Source: Deltaproteobacteria bacterium | GTDB lineage: Bacteria; Myxococcota_A; Polyangia; Haliangiales; SHYZ01 | Assembly: GCA_016210055.1 (NCBI GenBank) | Contig: JACQUZ010000020.1 | Span: forward strand, 1 to 64,000 | Direction: 5' to 3' | DNA: 64,000 nucleotides | Shown: positions 28,198 through 37,262 of the stretch, one piece after another | Numbering within the stretch: position 1 is the first letter of the stretch | Layout: each line of letters starts with the position of its first letter | Notes under the pieces: generated by a model | What the model saw: the letters and a program-made list of their open reading frames with translations, nothing else | Told to the model about the DNA's origin: nothing | The model's database searches: none | Translations under genes and position numbers: made by a program

Positions 28198-29472
28198 TTA
28201 AGCATGATGTCGTGTCCCCGAGTCGTCGCTTGCATGCAATTCGTTTCTATAATTGCGTAGTCTCTGCGAGCTCCGTGCGTGGAGCGATTGAAGAAACCCA
28301 TCCAGCGGGGCTGCCCAGCCCCGGTAGTCGAGACGTTCCCGCACCAGGCGAATCGCCGCCGCCCGCATTTCTTGACGCCGCTCGCTGGTGGTCCGAGCCA
28401 GGCGCGTGACGGCCTCAGCGAGGCCCTGTTCCGATAGCGAGCGGACGAGGAACCCCTCGCTTCCGTCCCTGATGTACTGGCTGAGGTCCGACGTGTCATT
28501 GAAGATGAGAGGAAGGCCGAGCCGTAGGAGCTCAGGTACCTTCGACGGGAAGCACGCCCGCGACCATGGCGCATCGTCTCGAAATAGGACAGCGGCGTCC
28601 TGTTCCGCAAGGGTTCGCAAAAAGGCACCTCTCTCGAGTCGCCCGTGGAACTCCACATGCCTGCGCCATCGTGGCCATTTTCCGTCGGACTGCTCGACGA
28701 GCTGAGTCTCACCACTTCCAAAGAGGTGGAGTTTCGCTCGGACTCCCGTGGTCTCGAGCAGGTCCATTGCCCCGAAGATGAGGTCCCACCGCTCTCTGTC
28801 CGGCGTGCCGACGAATGCAAGACGGATCGTTCCGTCCTGGCGATCGATGATTCTGCTGGGAGGCCAGTCCGCGTCCTCGGCATCGATGACCGGGGGCAGA
28901 ACCATCGACGAGCACCCTTTTTCGGAGTAGTGGCGGCAAATGAGGGAGCTAATCCCTATGACGCCGTCAAATCGCGGCAGAACGACTCGTATTCGAAAGA
29001 GGTCGTCAAGGTGCACCGGGCCGAATAGCCCACCGGGCCGATGTTTCGGATCAATCCATTCCGCGCAGTCACAGACGACCGGAACCCCGTGGGAGTGGCA
29101 AGCATCGCGCAGGCGCGCCAGGAAGAGCGATGTTCCTCCATAGGCAATCACTGCACAGGCACAAGCAAGGTCGTGGCGGGTAGCGGCCTCCAACATCTCC
29201 GATCCGGTCCGCACGTAGCGGAGGACCTTTGACCCAAGTCCTTTCGAAGGGCCCTTGGCCTCGTCGAAGACGCGATACTCGAATCCCTGGTGGTTGAGTG
29301 GTTCTGGATGGCTTGGCGTCTCATCGCCTGAGGGGAGACAAAAACATCGCATCTCGTACCCAGCGTGTCGCAAGGCCTTGCCCATGTTCAGGATCCTCAG
29401 CCCGCCTGCATCGCCATGCGGAAAGCGAAACGCGCCCACTACGATCACCGTCCTTCGAGGAATTCCACTCAT
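28198..29472 (-). CDS. GT4-type glycosyltransferase
   Basis: A 424-residue GT-B fold protein with a start at 29472 that overlaps the previous stop by 4 bp. The N-terminus has VVVGAFRFPHGDAGGLRIL, a glycine-rich acceptor loop, and the C-terminal half has AFVGTPDRERWDL, RDDAPWSRACFPSKVPELLRLGLPL (split here for reading) and a DLSQYIRDGSEGF segment, as in GT4 enzymes. Acceptor and sugar are unknown. It lies between the polymerase-like gene and the amidotransferase gene. Confidence 0.87.
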   Translation of the reverse strand: MSGIPRRTVIVVGAFRFPHGDAGGLRILNMGKALRHAGYEMRCFCLPSGDETPSHPEPLNHQGFEYRVFDEAKGPSKGLGSKVLRYVRTGSEMLEAATRHDLACACAVIAYGGTSLFLARLRDACHSHGVPVVCDCAEWIDPKHRPGGLFGPVHLDDLFRIRVVLPRFDGVIGISSLICRHYSEKGCSSMVLPPVIDAEDADWPPSRIIDRQDGTIRLAFVGTPDRERWDLIFGAMDLLETTGVRAKLHLFGSGETQLVEQSDGKWPRWRRHVEFHGRLERGAFLRTLAEQDAAVLFRDDAPWSRACFPSKVPELLRLGLPLIFNDTSDLSQYIRDGSEGFLVRSLSEQGLAEAVTRLARTTSERRQEMRAAAIRLVRERLDYRGWAAPLDGFLQSLHARSSQRLRNYRNELHASDDSGTRHHA

Positions 29473-30812
29473 TCGCGCGTCACCAGCGCCCCCATCGAGG
29501 CCCCAACAAGGAACGTCGTGGCTTCGACTCCAGGTGTCATCCAAAACCCCTCCGCCATGCTGAAGAGAAGGTATATGAAGACGAACGCCCAGGCGTTGAG
29601 CTTGAGCGGGTTCTTCAGGACCTTGCCGAACCTCCACAGAGCGACCACGACGCCTGCATAGAAGATCGTGAAAAATATCGCCCCTCCCTTGTGGAAGGCC
29701 CAGAACATCCCGATGTGAGCCGCGGTACTGCCAGGAATAAGATCCCCGGACAAGGTACCGACAAATGTTCTCACTGCGACCAACTCATGACTAGAATAGC
29801 CGCCCAGACCGGTCCCAAGCCATGTTTGGGAGCGGGTCATGCCGTCATAAAAGTAGCCCACTTCCCGAAAGCGAAATGTCTCATTTTCCGCGTCCGAGGC
29901 AGCCCAAACATCGTCGTACCTGTGGTCGCTGTCGACGATATCGCTCAATACCGATAGCTTTTCGAAGCGCGATCGAACCTCGTGACCCCTCTCGTCGCCA
30001 CTGCTCACGAGGACCGCGGTTCCTAGGATAAGGAGTCCAACCAGGCGCCGCCATTTCCGATGCCGACCTGTCCAGCCGGGTATTAGCCAATACGCAAAGA
30101 AGAAGACCACGATAACCCGCGATAGCGGTGCACGCTTGGCGAACAGGAACTGGCATACCCCATACAGGAGAAATGCCCAGGATACGAATTGCCGATGCAG
30201 GGCCGAACCAAGGCGTGAGGGCACTAGTACGAAATAAGTGGTCGGAATTAGGATGACCGACGCTGTGTACACGAGTCGCGCCAGCAGATCTTCTCTCGAA
30301 GAGACTCCAACGAGCTTGATGCCTGCCAACACGACAGGGATGCCCAGAAGCCCCAGTCCAAGAGGGTATACGCTGTCAATGATCTTCCAGCCTGCAGATG
30401 ACGTCCCGATGGCGATACCGAGCACGAAAAGCAACGTCGCACAAAGATCGGCTATGTAGGCGAGTTCAGGCTGGCCGTCGATCCACCCGGACGCAGCCAT
30501 CCACCCTCCCCAAAGGAGAAGGAAACCGTACCAGGGTCGAAACAACGGCAAGATTGCCGTGAATCGAAACCGCCCCGCGAGCAAGCTGGCGGCGAAGGAC
30601 GCGGCCAACAGGCACGTCGCAGCCACGTTGAGGTGCATTACCTTTAGCCATTCAAGCTGCCCTGTCCACTCCGTGACCATCCGGACTGGCCATGGGAGAA
30701 AAAGCAATATCAACCCACATGCCAAAAGGAAGTTCTGCGCCTTGTCGGAGCCGCGTAGCAGATCAGTCCTAGGCAGCCTTGGGGCATCCATGGAATGGGT
30801 GGCCTGTATCAT
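29469..30812 (-). CDS. wzy: O-antigen polymerase-like membrane protein (Wzy candidate)
   Basis: A 447-residue integral membrane protein with about ten to twelve hydrophobic helices (for example FLLACGLILLFLPWPV, FLLLWGGWMAASG, AFVFIYLLFSMAEGF) and a larger hydrophilic loop near residues 290-340 that contains YFYDGMTRSQTWLGTGLGGYSS, shown here as an approximate description of the loop. Size, topology and position directly after the flippase gene suggest the Wzy polymerase that joins repeat units in the periplasm. Sequence similarity within Wzy proteins is low, so the call rests on topology and context. It overlaps both neighbours by 4 bp. Confidence 0.8.
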   Translation of the reverse strand: MIQATHSMDAPRLPRTDLLRGSDKAQNFLLACGLILLFLPWPVRMVTEWTGQLEWLKVMHLNVAATCLLAASFAASLLAGRFRFTAILPLFRPWYGFLLLWGGWMAASGWIDGQPELAYIADLCATLLFVLGIAIGTSSAGWKIIDSVYPLGLGLLGIPVVLAGIKLVGVSSREDLLARLVYTASVILIPTTYFVLVPSRLGSALHRQFVSWAFLLYGVCQFLFAKRAPLSRVIVVFFFAYWLIPGWTGRHRKWRRLVGLLILGTAVLVSSGDERGHEVRSRFEKLSVLSDIVDSDHRYDDVWAASDAENETFRFREVGYFYDGMTRSQTWLGTGLGGYSSHELVAVRTFVGTLSGDLIPGSTAAHIGMFWAFHKGGAIFFTIFYAGVVVALWRFGKVLKNPLKLNAWAFVFIYLLFSMAEGFWMTPGVEATTFLVGASMGALVTRE

Positions 30813-32083
30813 GCCGCCGCCTTATTTCCTTCGTCTCGAGTCGCCATCCTGCACGCGATTACCGCGGCACCGGCTGCGACCACGGCTGATACCAGCCCAC
30901 CCCAGGCGACCCCCATTACCGGGCTATCTCCCCCTGCCATGAGCCCGACCGCAATGAGTTTCGCTGTGCCCACCAGCGCTATGAACCCATATAGGAGCGT
31001 CCATTTCTTCAGCGCCCTGAGAACGGAGGTTCCGGTGATCACCGAGAGGAGCATCCCGGTGAGCAGAGCGATCCTCATGGCGGGCAGCGCCGCGGAATAC
31101 TTCGGAACAAGGCGCTCGACCACCCATGGGAGGCAGACCCAACCAACCAGAACCAAGGGCACGCACAGGGCCAGCGCGAGGCCCATCGTCCAGAACGTCA
31201 TTCGGCTTAGCCGACTGGCATCACTTGTCTCCCCAAACCGGAACGACATCCTTGGATACACATAACTTGAAAGGGCCGCAGGGAGGACTTCCATGGCATG
31301 GGAGACAGCCAACGCGGGCGCAAAGATGCCGACCATCGCCTCTCCGCCCCGCCTGAAGAGAAACACGTTCTCGAGGCCTCGCACCAGCGTGAGGAGGTAG
31401 GCACTGATGAAGAGGTGGAACCCTGTCCGCCACAGGAGTGACCAGGCTTCGGCGTGAAAAGCTGGACGAATCCTTAGCGGGCGCTTGGCGTGGCAAATCC
31501 CGGCAAGAATCACCGACTGAAGAACGGCGTGGAGGCAAAAGCCGTTATACCCCCACGCGTACGCGAAGACTGGCATGAGAAGCGCCAACCCAGCTTGAGC
31601 CAGCTGAATGCCGGCGAGCGCCTTAAAGCTCTTATTTGAGCGAAACGTCCCGGTCAGGTACGAAAAGTAGAAGCCCGTCCCTGCGGCGATGGACCTGGCG
31701 AGCGCTGCGAGCTGCCATCCGGGCTTCCCGGAGTCGATGGCCAAGCCTGCGATGGCAAATCCAGCAAAGACCATGGCCCCCGTGAGAATGGCATGCAGCA
31801 AGGCAGTGGCAGCGACCTGCCGACCGCGCTCCTCTTCTCCCCTACCCAAGAAGTAGGGTAGCTCGCGGTTCATGGCGTTGGGGATGCCCATGCGGAGGAC
31901 GGACGCGTAGCCCTCCGCGAGGAGCATCATCTGCCAGATACCCATGAGCTCAGGAGGGATCCAGCGGAGCGCTGCAACGCCTGCCAGCAACGTGGCACCG
32001 TTAATGGCCATCGACGATGCAGCGAAATAGGCAAGGACGCTGTGGCCGGTGAGCCGCAACCGGAGCGGATGAAGAAGCTTCAT
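30809..32083 (-). CDS. wzx: Wzx-type polysaccharide flippase
   Basis: A 424-residue membrane protein of the MOP/PST flippase type with about twelve predicted helices (STLLAGVAALRWI-like and MFWTMGLALALCVPLVLV-like segments). It is expected to move undecaprenyl-linked repeat units across the inner membrane. The start at 32083 overlaps the stop of the frameshifted methyltransferase by 4 bp; 21 upstream in-frame residues lack support. It is followed by the Wzy-like gene, which is typical of Wzx/Wzy clusters. Confidence 0.88.
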   Translation of the reverse strand: MKLLHPLRLRLTGHSVLAYFAASSMAINGATLLAGVAALRWIPPELMGIWQMMLLAEGYASVLRMGIPNAMNRELPYFLGRGEEERGRQVAATALLHAILTGAMVFAGFAIAGLAIDSGKPGWQLAALARSIAAGTGFYFSYLTGTFRSNKSFKALAGIQLAQAGLALLMPVFAYAWGYNGFCLHAVLQSVILAGICHAKRPLRIRPAFHAEAWSLLWRTGFHLFISAYLLTLVRGLENVFLFRRGGEAMVGIFAPALAVSHAMEVLPAALSSYVYPRMSFRFGETSDASRLSRMTFWTMGLALALCVPLVLVGWVCLPWVVERLVPKYSAALPAMRIALLTGMLLSVITGTSVLRALKKWTLLYGFIALVGTAKLIAVGLMAGGDSPVMGVAWGGLVSAVVAAGAAVIACRMATRDEGNKAAA

Positions 32084-32947
32084 TCTTTTTTGAAACACAC
32101 CAAAGCGTTTTTTACACAGAAGTCCTCTCGCCCGCGCTCCGGCCAACGGCGCCTCAATTGCGGAAGAATCCCGTTCACCACCGCATCATCATATCGGGAC
32201 TCGTGGAGAACCGTCGTTTCGAATCCGATTTCGCGCGCCATGGCGAGAACTTGGTAATGGCCTATTCGGTTTTCATCGTCACGATTGGAACCCATGGCTT
32301 CCCATAGCCATTTCGGGACGGTGAGGAATTGAAGAGGGTGTTCTGCCGTCCGCCAGACTCCATGGGCAGAATAGTCAATCCTTTGAACTGCGCGCCCTCC
32401 TGGATTCAATAGAGTCCATATGGCCTGGAGGGCGGTGCGAACATCCTCCAGCTGCTCGAATACGTCGAATCCAAGGACTAAGTCCACCTTCTCGATATTG
32501 GACTCCTGGAGATCTTCAAGCGGGCAGTGCACCCGTCGAACCCACCCTGTAGCTTCGTCCGAGAATGCCTGCAAGGCCGCGCTGGCGAAGTGCGTTGGCC
32601 AAATCCGGCGATTCATCGAGCAAGGCTTCGTACAGTTTTCCAGCATGCTTGCCGAATACATCCGCCGGAAATCGATCAATGGCGACATAGCGGTCTGCAC
32701 CTGCGCCTAATACGAACAGGCCCAATGGGATTGCGTCCCCTGGTCCGATCTCAGCGACTGACTTACCCGTGAGTTTCTCGCCGGCCCAGCCGGTCGAAAG
32801 CAAGTCAAATTGACTACGCGGCTTTTGCGTATTTGCCCATACGTTGGTTCTCGGTAGCCGGGCGCGCCATCGACGAACCGGCGCTACGCCCATGGCTATG
32901 TTCACGAGTATTTCGCGTGAAATCTCAATCAGCGTGGGGTTCCCCAT
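32080..32947 (-). pseudogene. Class I methyltransferase gene split by a frameshift
   Basis: Two overlapping frames together make one SAM-dependent methyltransferase. The upstream frame, from the ATG at 32947, holds the SAM-binding motif (VAEIGPGDAIPLGLF) and ends at 32516 after off-frame residues. The downstream frame, readable from about 32,600 to 32,080, carries the rest (VDLVLGFDVFEQLEDV, LLNPGGRAV). The shift falls near 32,560-32,605 and equals one extra base (or two missing). The ends are intact: the start overlaps the preceding gene by 23 bp and the stop overlaps wzx by ATGA. It may be a recent inactivation, phase-variable site or a sequencing error. Substrate would be a sugar in the glycan. 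Confidence 0.75.
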
Positions 32948-34484
32948 GGTCACCGTTCGTTTCCCCTCGCTCCCCGATTCGGATCCGTCTACGCGAATCC
33001 CTCTCCTGAGAGGAGGTATCAAGTCCTTGAATCGTTGTCCCCTCCGGACTCAACCGGCCCTCGAGGAAGGCAGAGCGAACCGGGCTTGCCGGATGCGGCG
33101 TGATCGTCTCATCAAGTGCATCCAGGATCAGCTGCGCCGCGCGCTTTCCAGCGCTGCCGTCGGTGAAGACGCAGTAACGTTCTCTGGCTTGCTGGCGGGC
33201 CCTGCTGTCGATCGAAGGGTCCATCAAGTATTTCGCCACCTTCTCGACAAGTTCCTCCCTTGATCCGGCGAGACCCACGCACCCGGTCGCCGCGAGCTTT
33301 GCGTAGTGATCAAATTGGGCGTACCGAGTAACCGAACGAAGGAGGGGTCGCGGTCCTCGAAAGTCAAAGTTCACGCAAACGACCGGAGTGTCGCACGCGA
33401 CAGCGTCGAGCGTGACGGTAGAGAAGAGATTCACGACGACGCTGCTGTGGTGCATCAGCTCGGCGAAGGCCCAGTCGTCGTCCTGCGTGAAAAGGCGATC
33501 GACAAAAGCGGAAGCACTCCCAGGAACATCCACGACTACGTCTTTCCTCGACATTAACCGGGCATACTGGGCGGGGTCTGCCTGGGGGTGGAGGCGCACG
33601 AGCAATTGCGCACCAGGAATAACGCCTGAAGAAATAGCGTCCGCCAGGAACTCGCAGATCTCTGGCTCCGGTGTCACTGGATCTTCCGGGCAAAGACCTA
33701 GGTTTTTGCTCCCGGTAGCGTACGTTACCAACTTCTTGCTCGGGTCCATGCCAAGCGCGCGCAGAAACGCGTCGCGCGAGCGCACGGTATCAGCCGAGAA
33801 AAACACATCGTATCTAGGAATGCCGCTAATGAAGACGCGGTCAGGAGGGTAGTGAAAGAGGTCGACCGCTTCTTCTTTCATGACTTCATTCCACACGACG
33901 AGGCGAGACACGTCGAAAGCGAAGAAGCCTTTGCTTGTCAGGTTATCCCAACTACTCACCAGTGCGACCACGGGCACGCCCTCAACCTGAGCCCGCTTCA
34001 TGATTGGGTAGTCCAGGGAAAAACCGAGCACCCGGGTCACGACAACGAGATCCGGGCGAATCCTGGCGAAGAGCTCCTTGTACAGTCGAGTGGGCGTCAG
34101 GTGGCGAAAGCAGAAGGTCATCAACTTCATGACCTGGCGCTCTCCCAGAACAAGCCGCGCTACCTTGGCCAAAGGTGCCATTACTTGAAGCGACCAGGAC
34201 ATGCCGGAAACACTCCCTACCTGGAGAGTCCGGCTCTTGTGATACAGAAAACCAAGCACGAAACGGTAGAGGAGCCGCTCCACGAAGCTTGTCGAGAACT
34301 TTTGAAGAGGCTCAAAGCGAACATTGGGTCTGGAGAACTCACGCGCGATAGTAGCAAGCTCACCCTCTGGAGCCAGGACGACGACCTCCAAGTCGGAACG
34401 CGCGCATAGCACGTCGAAGGTCTGGCTGCGGAGCACATCTCTCACCGCAACGGCATACGGAATGGCGAGAAAGAGCTTCGGCAT
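32925..34484 (-). CDS. GT-B fold glycosyl/glycerophosphotransferase-like protein
   Basis: A 519-residue cytoplasmic protein starting at 34484 (MPKLFLAIPYAVAVRD). It shows two Rossmann-like halves: VVVTRVLGFSLDYPIM and WDNLTSKGFFAFDVSRLVVW in the first, and AQLLVRLHPQADPAQY and HSSVVVNLFSTVTLDAV in the second. This arrangement resembles CDP-glycerol glycerophosphotransferase-like and related capsule enzymes. The C-terminal 40 residues are charged and low in complexity. It follows the NeuA/NeuB-like cassette and a methyltransferase, so it may use the activated sugar made there (inference). I cannot assign a donor. Confidence 0.75.
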   Translation of the reverse strand: MPKLFLAIPYAVAVRDVLRSQTFDVLCARSDLEVVVLAPEGELATIAREFSRPNVRFEPLQKFSTSFVERLLYRFVLGFLYHKSRTLQVGSVSGMSWSLQVMAPLAKVARLVLGERQVMKLMTFCFRHLTPTRLYKELFARIRPDLVVVTRVLGFSLDYPIMKRAQVEGVPVVALVSSWDNLTSKGFFAFDVSRLVVWNEVMKEEAVDLFHYPPDRVFISGIPRYDVFFSADTVRSRDAFLRALGMDPSKKLVTYATGSKNLGLCPEDPVTPEPEICEFLADAISSGVIPGAQLLVRLHPQADPAQYARLMSRKDVVVDVPGSASAFVDRLFTQDDDWAFAELMHHSSVVVNLFSTVTLDAVACDTPVVCVNFDFRGPRPLLRSVTRYAQFDHYAKLAATGCVGLAGSREELVEKVAKYLMDPSIDSRARQQARERYCVFTDGSAGKRAAQLILDALDETITPHPASPVRSAFLEGRLSPEGTTIQGLDTSSQERDSRRRIRIGERGETNGDHGEPHAD

Positions 34485-34489
34485 CGCAG

Positions 34490-35299
34490 CTAGTTCGACT
34501 TGTGAAGCAGGTAGAAACCCGTGGCCCCCATCAGCGGGCCGCCTCTTTCGAGTGCCAAGGAACGCGAAACCTTTGCCATCCACTCAAGGAGCCGTGGGAC
34601 GCGAGTATTGTCGATTCCCGCGTCACGGAGCGCGTTCTGCAAGCGCTTGTCGAGATCGACGAGCATCTGGTCGCCATTGCCCTTCGAGAAGTCGCAGCTA
34701 TCCACGCGCTCGAGAATCATGCCCGCTTCTGCAGCCATTGCCTCGATATCGAACGGCGAAAGGAAATGGATGTCCGTAAGCGACATGGGGATGTTCTGGA
34801 GAAGCTGCAACGTCATCCACACGAGCCCCCGGATATTGATGAAACATGGGCAGGTAAGGACGACCTTCCCGTTGTCCTTCAGCGCTCGCGCCATGACCTT
34901 TAGGGCAAGCACGGGCGAATCCATGTGCTCGAGCGTACCGAGGGAAATGATGCAATCCACGGGCTCGCTCCAGGCCTCAAGCGTCATGCAGCGGAACTCG
35001 AGGTTCTCGCGCGAGTGCTCTTTCCTGGCCTTGCTGATCGCTTCCTCGGCGTAATCGATACCGGTGACGAACCGCGCCCCCCTGGCGGCGATCTCCGCAG
35101 CGACACGACCGGTCCCGCACCCCACGTCGAGAACTCGCTTCCCCGCCCAGTCCACGGCGCTGAGCACCAGCTGATTCGCTTCTGAGACGTCCGCTCCATT
35201 AGAAAACTTGCTAAAGAACTTATCCTCCCCGTCTCGGTAAACCCGATTGTAAAGATCTCCCAGCTCCGCGTTTGTTCGCATTGGAGAGCTCCCTGTCAC
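34490..35299 (-). CDS. Class I SAM-dependent methyltransferase
   Basis: A 269-residue enzyme with motif I VLDVGCGTGR near residues 56-65, an acidic motif II TGIDYAEEAI and a post-I IISLGTLEHMDSP segment. The first codon is GTG at 35299, overlapping the NeuB-like stop (GTGA); an ATG at 35281 is the alternative. It is expected to methylate a sugar or small molecule in glycan synthesis. Substrate is not evident. It is coupled to the NeuB-like gene before it and followed after 5 bp by the GT-B gene. Confidence 0.88.
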   Translation of the reverse strand: MTGSSPMRTNAELGDLYNRVYRDGEDKFFSKFSNGADVSEANQLVLSAVDWAGKRVLDVGCGTGRVAAEIAARGARFVTGIDYAEEAISKARKEHSRENLEFRCMTLEAWSEPVDCIISLGTLEHMDSPVLALKVMARALKDNGKVVLTCPCFINIRGLVWMTLQLLQNIPMSLTDIHFLSPFDIEAMAAEAGMILERVDSCDFSKGNGDQMLVDLDKRLQNALRDAGIDNTRVPRLLEWMAKVSRSLALERGGPLMGATGFYLLHKSN

Positions 35300-36267
35300 T
35301 TGTCGTCACGGAAAGAGGTATCTTCCTCCCAGTTGTATACAGTCCTACCGCCCACCCGTGACGCGAAGCGTCCTCGGTAGTAGTCGCGGTTAAGAAACTC
35401 CTCGTGGGAAAGCGGTCGCCGGGCATCCCCCAAGGCGACTGCCCAGCCCGGAATCGAGTCTGCTACAATTCGCATCCGTTCTCTCCGCGATAGGCTCGCG
35501 AAGGACCGTAGCTGAGCCAGCTGGGCAGGTGAAATGGAAACAGGCCCGTCCTTTGTCTTATCCTCCGGCAGGATCGTGAAATGACGTTCTATCCAGTCGG
35601 CGCCCAACGCCAGAGCGATCTGACTCGCCTGAATCCCGAGCTTGGAGACGGACGTGTGATCGCTCCAACCGACCTCGGGTGAATAGCGACGAAGCCAATT
35701 CATGCGCCGGAGGTGACATGAGTCAAGTGGGTTGGGATAACGCGTGACGCAATGGAGGAAGACGGCACGCTTTCCCGCAAGTTCCCGGGCGGCGACTGCT
35801 ACCTCTTCTTCAAAGGTTGCCCCCGTCGATACGACCACGGTTGACCACCACCTTGCCGCATCGCGAAGAAGTGGCGGCGAGCCGCAGTCATAACTGGCTA
35901 TTTTCACCGCTTCATAGCCAAGGTCCTTCACCTCACGGGCCGCGCTCCGCGTGAAAATGGTCGTCATGGGGGCAACTCCGGCGCGACGGCATTCCTCAAC
36001 GAACCAAGCCTCGTCGTCGAGGCTAAGGTCCAGCTTCGAAAGCCGCACCAGCTCGTCTTCGAACGGGCGCCGGATGACCTTTACTGTGCCATCTGGGGCG
36101 ATCTCGCCCGTGTCGAAACGCTCGCGATGGGTGAGCTCTGATGACCGAATCGCCTGAAGCTTCACGTAGGTGGCGCCGTTCTCTGCTGCCGCGTGGATCA
36201 TTTCCTGGAGGTACTTGCGGTCGCCACAGTGGTTCTGGCAGCACTCGGCAATGATGACTGGTGTCAT
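35296..36267 (-). CDS. NeuB-family synthase lacking a recognisable SAF domain
   Basis: A 323-residue TIM-barrel protein of the N-acetylneuraminate/legionaminate synthase family, which condenses PEP with an amino sugar to give a 2-keto nonulosonic acid. Motifs: IIAECCQNHCGD at 5-16, YVKLQA near 34-39, VKIASYDCG, VGWSDHT and WIERHFTI. The C-terminal antifreeze-like SAF domain that closes the active site in usual NeuB (about 345 residues) is not recognisable: after LSRRERMR the tail has no family SAF pattern. The start at 36267 overlaps the dehydrogenase stop (ATGA); 36276 is also in frame. It lies in a coupled NeuA-dehydrogenase-NeuB order. Confidence 0.85.
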   Translation of the reverse strand: MTPVIIAECCQNHCGDRKYLQEMIHAAAENGATYVKLQAIRSSELTHRERFDTGEIAPDGTVKVIRRPFEDELVRLSKLDLSLDDEAWFVEECRRAGVAPMTTIFTRSAAREVKDLGYEAVKIASYDCGSPPLLRDAARWWSTVVVSTGATFEEEVAVAARELAGKRAVFLHCVTRYPNPLDSCHLRRMNWLRRYSPEVGWSDHTSVSKLGIQASQIALALGADWIERHFTILPEDKTKDGPVSISPAQLAQLRSFASLSRRERMRIVADSIPGWAVALGDARRPLSHEEFLNRDYYRGRFASRVGGRTVYNWEEDTSFRDDK

Positions 36268-37262
36268 GGAAGGCATCCCAGGTGTGGAGCGGGAATCGGC
36301 GCGCGGATCCCCGCCAAGAATTTCTCGGTCACGAATCGGCGAGTCGCTTCGATGGACTCGCGGCCGTACCCGCCCATGTGAGGCGTGAGGACGAGATTCG
36401 AATGGTGGCGCGCATAATGCACCATTGGATGCTCGGCAGGCACCCTTCCAGCCCAAATGCCGTCGCCGCATAGAACGTCCAGGGCTGCCCCACCGAGGTG
36501 ATGACGTTCCAAGCTCTCGAGGAGAGCCTTTTCGTCGACTAGCTCTCCACGGGCCGTATTCACCAGGAGCGCCCCCTGCTTCATGGCCGCTAGGCGTTCG
36601 GCGTTCAAAAAACCCCGGGTCCACTCGTCCAAGGGCAGGTGGAGGCTCACGATGTCTGAAGTGGCCAGGAGCTCGTCGAGCCCAACCGGCTGCACCGGAC
36701 CTTCGGCGGCGGCAACGGCATTGGGATCCCTGTCAAAGCCGCAGGCTCGCATGCGGAATGCGGCACCGAACCCAGCGACCATTGCGCCGACTCGCCCAAC
36801 TCCCACTAGCCCGAGTTGCTTGCCATGAAGCTCCGAGGAAAGGAAGGGCTCTCGACGCCAGTTCTCCGCAAGGACATCCGCATGGGCTTGGGGGAGCCGG
36901 CGAACAAGGGCAAGGAGAAGTGCCCACGCGTGCTCGGCGGTGCTCCGCACGTAACGCAGGAAATCGATCTCGCCCCGCAGGCTTATCACCGTCACTCGAG
37001 CCCGCTCAAGCTCCTCGAGGTCCAAGTGATCGACGCCGGTCGTCGGCGTCACCACCCACTTGAGGGTCGGACAAGCTTGCGTGACCGCGGCGCCGACCGA
37101 GAGCCCCAAGCGAGTAAAGAGCGCCCCATAGGGGGCGCCTTCCAAGGTCGTAACAAGCTGAGCCTCGTCGGCCACTTCGGCGTAGTCTACCTGAACCACC
37201 TCACCCAGGCGGGCGCGTAGCTCGGCTCCGTAGCGAAGCGGCTCGACGTTCAGCACTCTCAC
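36264..37262 (-). CDS. D-isomer-specific 2-hydroxyacid dehydrogenase
   Basis: A 332-residue NAD-dependent dehydrogenase that interconverts 2-keto and D-2-hydroxy acids. The dinucleotide motif GLVGVGRVGA is at 151-160, the substrate-binding arginine in NTARGE is Arg238 and the catalytic His295 lies in TPHMGG. The usual acidic residue after LDVF is in LDVLCGDG, with Asp267 rather than Glu. It overlaps neuA before it and the neuB-like gene after it by 4 bp each, an unusual insertion in a nonulosonate cassette. Substrate is unknown. Confidence 0.9.
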   Translation of the reverse strand: MRVLNVEPLRYGAELRARLGEVVQVDYAEVADEAQLVTTLEGAPYGALFTRLGLSVGAAVTQACPTLKWVVTPTTGVDHLDLEELERARVTVISLRGEIDFLRYVRSTAEHAWALLLALVRRLPQAHADVLAENWRREPFLSSELHGKQLGLVGVGRVGAMVAGFGAAFRMRACGFDRDPNAVAAAEGPVQPVGLDELLATSDIVSLHLPLDEWTRGFLNAERLAAMKQGALLVNTARGELVDEKALLESLERHHLGGAALDVLCGDGIWAGRVPAEHPMVHYARHHSNLVLTPHMGGYGRESIEATRRFVTEKFLAGIRAPIPAPHLGCLP

